From Actinostola sp. cb2023 (lineage: Eukaryota > Cnidaria > Anthozoa > Actiniaria > Actinostolidae), in NCBI GenBank assembly GCA_033675265.1, contig JAUJYZ010000074.1, positions 124,001 to 188,000 of the forward strand: DNA of 64,000 nt, given 5' to 3'. Each line of letters opens with the position of its first letter. The first letter of the stretch is position 1. The notes under the pieces were generated by a model. It saw nothing but the letters and a program-made list of their open reading frames with translations. It was not told the DNA's origin and made no database searches. Shown piece by piece: positions 35,521-48,100 of the stretch. Position numbers and translations under genes: made by a program.

Positions 35521-36079
35521 TAGGAGGGTAGCCTTTGAATGGGAATTTAGTTTCCCCCTGCCACCATCCCGTCAACATCTTTAGTTTTAGTTTCTTTGTT
35601 CATTGTGTATCTTTTTTTCCCCTTATTATTATTGTATCTATTTTATTTTATTTTATGTTATATTGTTGTAGTTGACAAAGTGTTATTTTAAAAACATTAA
35701 ACATATGAAACCCGGCAAAATCTTTATTTCTGATTTTATATATTTTGTCTTTAATCATGTTTTTTTTTTCATGCATAATTTTCGTTTTTTGCTTATTTTA
35801 TTTGTCACAGACCAATACGAGTGTTTAGTAACCAAGCCTTCCCGCCATCGCAAGGCTACTAAAGCATAAAAACTCGTGCATCGTGTGGATAAAAACTTGA
35901 AATTCTCGAGTATTTTCTCATTTTTGGTCGTCAAATCCACACATTGGACGCCGATTACGAGATTTCTTGATACTCAAGGCTTCAGTTATGGTTTATTGCC
36001 GAATGGATGTATCGGATTAATTCAACTTGGCCGAGGAATACGAGTTATTTTATCAACGTTGTTCAGATAAACATTCAAA
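35521..36079. other. Upstream region of RAD54L2
   Basis: AT-rich, with no exon or element clearly seen. It presumably includes the RAD54L2 promoter and 5' UTR. A 14-bp sequence (ATATGAAACCCGGC) at about 35703 is the complement of 35119-35132. Confidence 0.4.
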
Positions 36080-36133
36080 ATGGCAGAACATTCTCTCAAT
36101 TGGCTTAACAAATTGAACGATTGTTTGCATTGA
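36080..36133 (+). other. Upstream ORF of 17 codons before RAD54L2
   Basis: ATG in a strong context (AAAATGG) opens a 17-codon frame, MAEHSLNWLNKLNDCLH, ending in TGA 21 nt before the RAD54L2 ATG. If transcribed in the 5' UTR it could regulate translation. Whether the transcript includes it is not shown. Confidence 0.5.
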
Positions 36134-36154
36134 ATTGATATTGTGGACAAGACA

Positions 36155-39100
36155 ATGGAAGAATTAACTCCTGTTGAGGAAAATGGTGAGTTACCAACTG
36201 GTAGAGACGTCGAGACGGACGAAGATGGCAGTATTTATGACTCGGAATGTGAGAGTGACGAAAACAACGATGGAGACATCGAAGAAGACGACGACAACGA
36301 TAGCGTAGATGAACATGTACAACACGAAGGCAAAGAAAATGATGAACTGAATGCTGACAAGTCATCTAAGGGTGCAAAGAAATCTCCTACCACCAAGAAG
36401 CGTAAGCGAAAGAGAAAAGACATGACTAAAAGAAGGCATATTCGGCAAATCTTAGACGAGTCGCAGCTAGAGAAAGAGACCCTAAACGCACAGTTAGAGG
36501 AAAAGGAAAGACTGCGAAGACTCGAACTTCAAAAAAGTATAGCTACTGAAGGACATAGCGCTCCTTCTGCTTCTAATGCAGCAAATACAATCCCACCCAC
36601 TACTACTACTACCCCTTCTGACACCCAATCACCCCAAACCCCTATGGTTGTTGATTTACGTCAGAAATCCAAACAGCAATCACAGGTCATTGTTATTGAT
36701 AGCGATGAAGACATGGGCAGTCAGAACCAGCTTGATATTGAAGTTATCAGTTCGGGATCAGACAGTGGAGATGACTTCACGTCAGAGAGTGATACCGATG
36801 CTAGCGATATTGATGAAAACAATGTAGGGTTACACTCTGATGACGTATTTAATGTACCCAGTCCAGACGGTACAGTTTTAGTCAATACGGATCACCCATT
36901 ATCAGAGGATGATATATTCCTAGCTCCTCAAATTGCTAAATGTGTTAAACCACACCAGGTAGGTCCTATACAATAGACACACCAATGGGTGAGTGAGACC
37001 AACGACCACAGGGGTGGATCCAAGGGGGGGGGGGGGGGGGGGGCATGGGGGGCCGGTGCCCCCCCTCCCCTTTGAGTTGGCCCGATACATATTCGCCCAC
37101 GTTTCCCCACCATTTGATGCCCAGAATGGATGGAAATTGCATTTTCGAGCTTCTAGATTTCAAAATTTTCTGGGGGGGCATGCCCCCACACCCACCTAGA
37201 AGAAGGGACCTTACTGCCCCTTAGTGGTGCACCCCCCTTTCAAAATCTCTAGATCCGCCCCTGGACAATAAATAACATTATCTTAGTGTAAGGGGTACTC
37301 CAAAGGCCATCGTAAGATTTTAAGTAGCTACAACACTGCATCACTTCAGCGGAACCCCTATTAAATGTCCACTTTGGGGAAATGACAATTGGGCGCTTAA
37401 TAGGATTGGCCACATAACAGATGGAATTTTTGCACTAAGCAATAGTTTCAGTACTTTGATAACTGGCCGCTTATAGGGGTTTGACTGTATAATCATAAAG
37501 GGTGGTAACACCCATTACTGAAATCATTAGATATGGGTGCATTTTTGATAAACCAAAACTTATGATAATCTCGTACTGAAAAATCAGACTGGGTTTTGTG
37601 ATTACAGTACATGGAGAATCAGACTGAGTTCAGATCAGTCTATATGTTGGTTCAGTGACCAGAATGAGTCAAACTGGTTTCACGTAAGCATAAGTGAGAA
37701 TTAGTATGGACACTAAGTTAATTTGAGTCCAAGTGGGGCCTACTATTGTGAATATAGGTGTATAATCGTCTAAGCTTTCGCTGTCTACAGCATCATCAGA
37801 GACTGTTGAAAATATTTATAAGAGCGTATCTTAGGTTGAATCATATAAAAAATGAACTAGAAGTTCTTGGAGATGCGTGACACTGTATTTTTTAGATAAA
37901 ACAATGGCAACAAATTTCTTCAAAGTGTCAAATGTATTTTTAACAGACGTTTCGGGCATAGCTCTTTATCAGTGTGAACACAATGGTTGATCACACTGAT
38001 GAAGGGCTATGCCCGAAACGTCTGTTAAAAATACATTTGACACTTTGAAGAAATTTGTTACCATTGTTTTATCTTAGGTTGTCCTGGTTAATGAGGTGTG
38101 ATGTTAGAACAAAAAGTCTTTTAGTTCTGTAAAAGTATGGACACTGTTATTAAGTTTTACCATTCTCATGTAATAACCACCTTGTCAATTACAATGCATG
38201 TACATACTGTACAACATACATACAAAGTATATTTAGTACACGTTTTTACATACCGGTAGTTAAATAATTATTTACAATTAAGAATGTAATATAAAATCAG
38301 ATAATACAATATACTATGTATTTTGCTCTAGATTGGAGGAATACGGTTCTTATATGATAACTTGGTGGAAACCATGGCTCGCTACAAAGTTAGTGCAGGA
38401 TTTGGATGTATCTTGGCACACTCGATGGGTTTAGGCAAAACCCTACAAGTTATTGCATTTTCAGACATTTTCCTACGACACACACCTGGAAGTAAAGTCC
38501 TCATTGTAGTTCCTATCAACACCATTCAAAATTGGATGGTGGAGTTTGATATGTGGTTGTCGCGAAGGCCAGAAACTGTTGGCCAGGAACAAGAGAAGAC
38601 GGAATATTCTGGCCAGATAAGATATCGTAACTTTGATGTTTTCCTTCTTGGTGATAACTATAAAACAACTCTCGCAAGAGCAAAGGTCATAGGTGAGATA
38701 TACATGTAGTTCATTTCATCCCCTGATATACAGTACCACCTTGTCTTTATTGTTACATGTACCACAGGGGCGTCAAAGCTGAGGTATAAATGGTATCTTG
38801 AAACTGATATTTTTATTTTATTTGTTATTATTTTTATTTTATTTATTTATTTTATTTTATTTTTTATTTTTTTTATTATTATTGCATACCATTGTAATGC
38901 GCATTTGACAATTTTTACGATTGATATTTGCGCAATATAAATGAATAAATTATTATTATTATTATATCAGTGCATTGTGATGTGTAACATTATCACACAA
39001 GTTTATAATAAAAACCATTATTGGACTCTGTCAATGAAATTTATAAATTAAGAATAAAGATAGCCACTTTAGAAACGAGTGAAGTGACTGGGAACGAGTT

Positions 39101-42100
39101 TTTAGAATTAATCTAATTAAAAAATGATCCCCATCGCAAGAAAGATCATATCACAATTAGCATTATTACAAAGTTTCAAAAGATTTTGTTAGATATTAAA
39201 CGAGTAACAGCTTTCCAAAAACCGCAAAAATTACAAAGGAATGTATGTTTACCCGAGAGTAACCATACATTTCTTTGTAATTTTTGCAGTTTTTAAATGT
39301 CTGCAGTTCAGTTGCTGCTTCTCCAAAGTTAACCCTATCAAACTCCTAAAACTTACTAATTCTGATATGCTCTTTCTGGTGATGGGGTTAATTTTTTAAT
39401 TAGATTAATTCTAAAAACTCGTTCCCAGTCCTCCACTCATTTCTAAAGTGGCTAATTTCCTATTGTAGTCAACATCCCGAAACGTCTGTTTTAACAAAAC
39501 TTTGAACCCTAATAGCTCTAGAGGTATCTTTATTTACAAATCACACAAGTTGTCTTCCTGTCATGCTGTGTTTACTAAATCTGTCTTTGTACTTGACGTC
39601 AGGGTTGTGGAAACAAAATGGTGGAGTGATGTTGATGGGTTATGAGCTATATCGTATTTTGGCCATGTCGACACCATGTATGGCAAGTAATAAGTGTGCT
39701 CCACCTAAAAAGAAGAAGACATCTGTAAACTCGGCCAGTAATCACGAGCCAGAGGTTATTGACTTGGAAGAAGAGGAAAAGAACATGGATTTTTTGATTG
39801 GTGAGTTGGGTAGTACTCATACGGTACAGTAAAAACCCGCATAAAAGAACCCCTATTTTTCAGGTCAGGCTGAAATGGTTCTTATATATTGGGTGTCTAA
39901 TGAGAAATCAGGCTGAATAGGTTCTTAACAGGTTCTTATTTACAGGGCAAAAAACAATTGAAGGGGTGCCCATGAAAACTGCGTATGTGACTATTTTGAT
40001 AATTTTCAAAATGCTATGCAATTGCTTCAAAAATACACCTACTGGCTTATTGATACCTATATAAACATGATTTGGTCATTTTTAGATCGATTACATTAGA
40101 AAAAGAGCTTGTTTTGCAGTTTGCCGTTTTTCATAGAAATCAAAAATGCGCGTTTTTGACGTCATGACAATGTGCGACATTTGACTTTGATTTTCTTCCA
40201 AAATACATCATTGTGAAACAAAACGCCACTTGCTCGGCAAACTTTCATCTCTCTTCTTGGTATATTCGGGGATTTTCAATTCGACTATTTCGGGATCCCT
40301 GTTGTTTTCCAACGCACGACCGAACTGCATTCTGGGATATGAACATTTTTGTCAACGACATTCCGTACCTCCATGTTTTAGAGATATTTTATAAAGTCTT
40401 TTATCACCCGGGCCTACAGGCAAACTAATGCACCGGTTGCATTCTTTACTAGTCGAAAGTCGCCAAAACTGCCTTAGTAGGTCCTCGAATTCACCACAGA
40501 ACGACCAGAGATATTAAACAACTCTCACTCGGCTGAATCGGCCATTTTGAAAATCTGACACCGTGTTTGCAGATTCAGTTTCATCGTGAAATTGCACCTC
40601 GCCCCTGATTTCTTCCAGGAGAATGGCCTCTACCACCAGTCAAGCTTAATGATGCTGTTCTGGGGGCTTCTGTGGTGAAAACATGGCAATAAAAGACTTT
40701 AAATTGTGGCAAAGTGGCCCAGTTCTGCAAAGCACTTCCAGAACCGATAGCCACGCCACGAGACAACTTAACCGCCTGATAGTTTGAGCCCGCGAGCTGT
40801 CAAGATTTCCATGGCAACAAAATTCGCTAAAAACTTCTAAAATCTCTGGAAGTGAAAGGTTGAAATCATTCACATCTGAAGGTTTGTTATTGTTGAACAA
40901 CACGTACAGATCACTGACACGTAAAAGTTTCTTAATTTGCATATTTTCACCAACTAATCCTGATAAATTCAATCAGAAATTAAATATACTGTAGTGCCCA
41001 AAATTCGAGTGTAATCGATCTAAAAACACCAAATCATGTTTATATAAGTATTTAGAAGCCAGTAGGTGTATTTTTGAAGCAATTGCATAACATTTTGAAA
41101 ATCATCAAAATAGTCACATACGCAGTTTTCATGGGCACCCCTTCAATTGTTCCTGATACAGTATGGTGTTTTCCTTACAATTTGTTTTAATTAGTGAACT
41201 ATTGACTCTGAAAAGTCTAATATTCACACTAAACATTAACAGTTTGGTACAAATAAAGCATCTTGTATCTTGAACAACCCAACTGTATAGTAAATATAAT
41301 ATGTCTGCATATTCAGCACCGACTGTCCCTGTGTGTTCTGAGCTTTAGTCATTTTTCACATTAAGAACCTGCTTCATTTGTCAGGCTGAACTGGTTCTTA
41401 TATATTGGATGCTTAATTGGCTAAATTTCAGCCTGGAGGTTCTTAATCTGCAGTTTCTTATATGCGGGTTTTTACTGTACTTCATATTTTTTTTCTAAAG
41501 AAGTTCCACTTTTGTAGAGTGGAAGGCAATACAGTTCATAATTGTGTTGTGATTGTGTCACAGGGATACAGAGAGCCCTGTGCAACCCTGGTCCAGATTT
41601 AGTTATCTGTGATGAAGGTCATCGAATCAAAAACAACCAGGCCAACATTTCACAATCATTGAAGAAAATCAGAACAAAGTAGGTTGGGATGCTTGTCAGA
41701 AAATGTAAAAATAACCCCTAAAAGGTATCGGAATCTCAACTTTGTGGGCGTGGCAACATATGATAATATTATTGTTACCCCTTACAGAGCGACGCGATGT
41801 ACCATGGCCACCCAAATTTTTATACAAGTTAGCCAATCAGACAGCGAGAATTTGTTTTGACATACATGTGTATATGTTTGCATATGAACTCACTCAGTCA
41901 TGACCGCAAATATTTTTTCATTTCGTACTCTTTGCAACAAAAACGTACAATGTCTAATTGGCTAGCTTGTTAAAAAATTAATTCGGTGGCCACGGTACGT
42001 CGTATCGCGCTGTAAAAGTACCAATAATTCTAAATGAGAATTAGTTTCCTGACAAGTAGGTCATAATTTTATTTAAATACCCTAAGAGCTCGTAGGTTTA

Positions 42101-45100
42101 AACCCTCTTAACAGTAACCTCATACCCAGTCGTGAGAGGATATTGCTAAGATATCATACTGATTCAACTTCTAGGCGACGAGTGGTCCTTACTGGCTATC
42201 CACTTCAGAATAACTTGGTTGAATACTGGTGCATGGTTGACTTTGTACGACCAAACTTTCTTGGTACCAGACAGGAGTTCTGCAACATGTTTGAAAGACC
42301 TATTTTAAATGGACAGTGCTCTGATAGTACACCATCAGTAAGTTATCATTAAATATCTACATGTATCTTCCTATAACAAGGGAATACAAATGATAGACTT
42401 GCTTCTTCATGGTCTTCATGGATGATGATGATGATTGTTATGATGGTAATGGTGGTGGTGATGGTGATGATGATGGCGATGATGACCATGATGATGATGG
42501 TGGTGATGATGATGATGGTTGTATTGATGATGATGATTGTAGTGATAGTAATGGTGGTGGTGATGGTGATGATGATGGCGATGGCGATGATGACCATGAT
42601 GATGATGGTGGTGGTGATGATGATGGTTGTATTGATGATCATTGTGATGTTAATGGCGATGATGACCATGATGATGATGGTTGTATTGATGATGATGATT
42701 GTAGTGATGGTAATGGTGGTGGTGATGATGATGGTTGTAATGATGATCATTGTGATGGTAATGATGACCACAATGTTGATGATGATGATTGTTGTGATGA
42801 TGGTGGTGATGATGGTTATGATGATGATGATCGTTGTGATGGTAATGGTGGTGATGATATGGATGATGGTGATTATTATGATGGTGATTTTGATGATGGT
42901 TGTGATGATGATGACCATGATGGTTGTGATGATGATGATGATATTTCTTCTTTGCACTAGGATGTAAAACTTATGAGATACAGAGCTCATGTTCTGCACA
43001 GCCTACTTGAAGGATTTGTCCAAAGGTACTCACTAGAGATGTCTAGCTTTCCTGCATGTTTTCTGCCTCAACTTCTCACTGATATTTACTTCTTGTTATG
43101 GTATTTCAGGAGAAGTCAGTCTGTCCTCAAGAAGTGTTTACCATTTAAAGAGGAACATATAATCTTAATCAAGCTGTCAGACATCCAATCGCAGCTTTAT
43201 CATTCGTATATCAACTACTTGCTTGAATCAGCTGGACATCTAAACCCAATCAAGGGATTCCATACTTGTACTAAGGTACAGTGTAGAGTCATTTTCGTAT
43301 GAGTGGGAAAGTTATGGTGCCATATTGAAAGAGTTTGATTGGATGAGATGCATCTGCACACTTTTTGATTGGTTCGGAAATGAAACCATTTGAGTGTCAT
43401 GGTACCGTAAGTTTCCCACTCATACGAACTGACCGACAGTGAGCACTTTACTCCCCTCTTTCTGACAGTGCTCCGTTTATATAGATTCTTAACCTACATG
43501 AATAACTTATAGGAGGATTCAGTTCTCCCCTGTAGATGCCCTTTTGCCATTATTGTCATCTTGTTTTGCAAATAAAGTTGTTATTACTCGGGCCCTTCCG
43601 AAGGAAGCCCGAGTTAGAAAATGCGTTTTTCGGTAGTAGTAGTTTTTATTGGCTATAGAATGTCGAAAGTATGCGACGTATTTTATCGTATCCGGAGTTT
43701 CAGATTACTCAGCAGATAAGAAAAGACAATACGACACACAGGACTCAAGTAGATTAGGAATCTTAGTTTTGAAAGCAACATGTCGTTATAATAATCCGTT
43801 ACTGAGCAGCTTCGTATTATGTCTCTGAAGCTAGAGAGCAAGGGTTTGATTTTTCAGTAGATTTTGTTTAGATAGCTAATATCGCTTTGCTTGCTGCATG
43901 ACTGTCGTCACGCGCCGTGAAAACCCGTTTAAAAAGTATCCGGCAATAAAACGAAACACATTTCTCAGATATATAATGATGGATGTTTATTCGATTCGAC
44001 GTTTGAAAAATTCAGAAGGAAAAGAAATCGTAGAAATCATACTTCAAAACTTCATCAATTAAAGCAAAGCTCAAAGCTAAACAAGCTCAATGTCCGAAAT
44101 TTGGGGTCATGCCAAAGTTGTTTTAATAGCCTATTTATATACTTGCACAATACAAAAGCGCATTAATTTTAGAACCGCGGTACAGCGCTATTTAAAGCAG
44201 AATTTCCACGCTGAAAACAAGTCAGTGAACGGCAAAAATACAATCAAAATCGAAACGTCATTAGAGATTAGGGATCTGTTGAAGAAGAAGACGCTCAATG
44301 AGCGTATACTCGGGTATTTAATATGACAATGAGAGTTGCGTGACGAGAACAATTTATGTCGATGAATCATAAAGATTCGTGTAGGTATGTCTGTATTACA
44401 TATTTAACGTACTTGAGGTCACTTGAGGTTGCATATTGATATCGTCACAAACGTGTCAAATAGTTATTGTTCGCTCAGGGCAGATACTGAGATATTGCTA
44501 AGTCATCGTATTCGAAGACTAGAATTGAAAGAAGCAGTTGGCTTGTGCAGAAGTGAAATTATGTTGTATTCAAGGCAAGCCATCCATCCGTTCCTCTTAA
44601 ATACGCTCTCACATACAAACGCATACGCCGATTCGTGTGGGCCCACTCTAAAAGATGTTGAGCGTTTTCGACAGGGCCTTTACATGAACTCATCAAAAGG
44701 AAATCAATTGAACTCAAAGTCCAAAGGTAATCAAATGAACTCAAGCTCAAAAGCAAATCAAATGAACTCAAGAACTATAATACAAATGAACTCTAATGTT
44801 GACTTAAATGTGAACTCAACTGAGTACTGCCTAGCCAAGCATGTATACCACAACTTGAAGCCAGATGTACTGATTCAGAAGTGTGATTCCAACATGGACA
44901 AATCCAAAGGTGAGAAAACAACTTTGAAATGGCATCAAGAAGAACACAAATCTGAGGCGAAAATGAAGTCAATCCTTGTTTACATTCTGTTAATATTTTT
45001 TATTGTGTTAATGCTGTTAAAAATAGTATTTTTCTATATCAAAGAGAGAGTTTTAACGGAGTGCATATACCGTCGTTATCACCGTCATACCGTCATGGCC

Positions 45101-48100
45101 AACGATCGAGGTGAACAAGCAAGTTTGACTGAAAATAGACTAAGTGCTATAGATACCTTTGTAAATATATCTGAAGCCAGTGTACAAGTTAAGCTGAATG
45201 TCAATAATCATGAATTGAATACAATAAACAATATAAGATCTCGCTATGCCATGTTTGTTGCTTGTGATAGTACATCCACGCTTAGTAGTAAAATACACCG
45301 CCATGCTCATCGTGATCGAGAGCCAAGCAGAATTTCTTTCAAAAGCTTGACGTCTATTTTCCGAAAAAGTAGGAAATTAAGAAAGTACATTCGACGTATC
45401 ATCAAGAAACAGGTTCTAGCATCGTCAAATATTCATATTTTTCTCAAGAATATCCGTATTATTCTACGGAAGTACGATTCACAGATGCTCTCCGAAACAT
45501 ATATACATATTGTCTTACTTCACGCAACTGTCAATCACTGTCACGTCCCTCCTCACGCAACTCACACTGTTCTTGTTATCTATGCACACCAAAAAATAGA
45601 TATAAATATGCTTTTTCTTCAACTAACTGGCAATCATTTTCAGGTTCTTGACCTCACGCAACTGAAATTTGCCTTTTCACAATGCCCGAGTAAACGCTCA
45701 GTGAGCGTCTTGTTTCAATAATAAAGTAACTACTATTCATGGTGCCTTGTAGGTTTCTCCATTAAGTACATGGAAGGATGTTGGGTGATGACCTCTTGTT
45801 TACAACTTTTGTTGTTTTCTGTGTTTACAGATCTGGAATCATCCCGATGTGTTCTTCTCGTTACTTGATCCCAAAAAATATGGACAGAGAAACGAATCAC
45901 CACTGGTATGTCAACAACAAATGCTACTCCTACATGTACTTTATTTCTGGGTCGGCCAGCTTTCATTCAGGCAGCGAAATTTCAATGACAGAAGCCTAAA
46001 CCCCCAACATGAAGTTGGCATTTGGACTGAGTCTGCAATATTTTTTCAAACTAAAAATATGACTGGAAAACCTCTAACTTTTTCTTTGTGCCAACAGACA
46101 TTACTAGATAATGAGATAGATGATGCTGCCAATGCAGCCTCTAGTGTTCCCCAAGAGTCAGCACCCAACACAGCATCGACACCACCACAGCCACCAGAAC
46201 AACCCTTGACCACTGTGGCAGCTAGTCTTGCTTGGGTACGTCATTTTATATCACCATAAATAATTATAATGTACGTCAAGCCTGCAATGCACATAATTTG
46301 TCTTATAAGCCTGTGATGTCATGAAGGGACAAGGCGTGGCATGACATGCAGCCAGTCTGGCACAACAAAACATTTTCCACAGTTAATTTTATAACCTTAC
46401 AGAAGGATTTCTTTCATTGGTAGTAGAAAATGTCCAGTCAGCATGTCCAGTGATAAATGTATAAATTATGAGTATCAGTTATGACTGATGGTTACATGGT
46501 TACAATGGAATGCAATCTAGACACTTTGCACCAATTTACGATTACCCTGCAGAGATTGATGCAAGCATGACAAAAGAAGATACACAGCAAAAGCAAAAAT
46601 AGAATAAATAAATAAATAAACACAAAGGAATGGAAACTTTTCAAAAATGTTGTAAATGTTCATTGTCTTTTACCAAGCAACACATTACTCTATAAGTTCA
46701 TTGTCTTGTTTGGTTGAGAATGGTGTGAGTATTTGATGGTTTCTATGATCAGGCTAAAGACATAATGAAAGACTACAAACCATTCATTGCTGAGCATGGA
46801 GGAAAGGTTGTCATACTCATGGAAACCATCAAGGAAAGTTTGCAACTTGGAGAAAAAGTTCTTGTCTTTAGGTATGTAATAAATTGACACTAGCTGAAAA
46901 AAATTCTACTTCACAGACAGCAGGGCAGTTTTTGTTTTGTTTGTTTATTTTGGGCCCACAGTAATTGGTTTTAACTGTTGTGGTGTCCCTGCCTGTATGT
47001 TTGCGTGGGCAATACTCCAGTTTCGAGTTGTTTAGACACTGCTGTAATTCTTGACAAAAGACGCATTAGCCTCAATCCAGAGAATAACCCGTGGAATTAA
47101 AAAATGATTCTATTGTCCTATGTCAACATTTTTCACATTCTCGTTGGTATTTGTGAATAATTTATTAGTACGCTGAATTGAGGCTAAGGCTGAGCAAATG
47201 CGTCTTTTGTCAAGGTGCGTAAACAACTCGAAACTGGAGTATTAAGTCAAATAAATAAATAAAACTTGCAGACTTCTAGTGAACACGCACACAAGCTTGC
47301 AAGAATCACTCTCAATCTAGATGTAAGCAAGTGCTCACTAGCTGTCTGCAGGGTGTTCTGAGAGGAGCAGACGACATCACATTGTGTACACGTCCCTCCC
47401 CTCCCTCTAGGTTTGCCAAGATCTCAGAAGCACAGAAAATGCATAACATAACGTTATACTTTTGTTATCTTATAGCCAAAGTTTAACAACACTTGGAGTT
47501 ATTGAAGACTTTTTGTCCAGGCAAGACATTCCTTACTTTCCAGGAAGACCAACAGATAATGACCCCACCAAATGGGCACGAAATAAAAGTTATTTCAGTG
47601 AGTAAATGTTATAAAAACTGATCTATACATGTACACATACATTTACCGATTCTCCTGGCACTTCTTGTAGCTGCCAGTCAATGATAACAACCTAGAGGGC
47701 CTTTTGCCTGGCAGACATATTGCCTCGTACAAGAATGCCTAGATTGGGAATTACAGAACTGCAAGGGGGTCGACAAAAAATAGAATATTGTTTATAAAGT
47801 TGTTGTGCAGTATGGACTACAAAAGTTCTCTCACTTCAAAGATACAGTTCATTTGTCCTGTGACGTGTCCCAGTCAGTTATAATTTGTTTTCATTTTTGT
47901 CTGACCTCACAATGCCTTAAACACCGGCTAGGTTATCTGGCTTGTTTAACGGAATTTATTCCAGATACCCTGTACCAATGCTCAGACTAACCCATCAGTC
48001 CCACTTCTAATGCAGTTTCAAACATGGTATGTGGAGTATATTGAGTTCTATTGATGTTTCACAGGACTTGATGGAAGCACTCCGTCCCTGGAAAGAGATC

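Noticed and set aside
42349..42999. Poly-Asp, poly-Met and poly-Ile frames on both strands
   Set aside because: Artefacts of the GAT array; RAD54L2 exons 5 and 6 flank it and join in frame.
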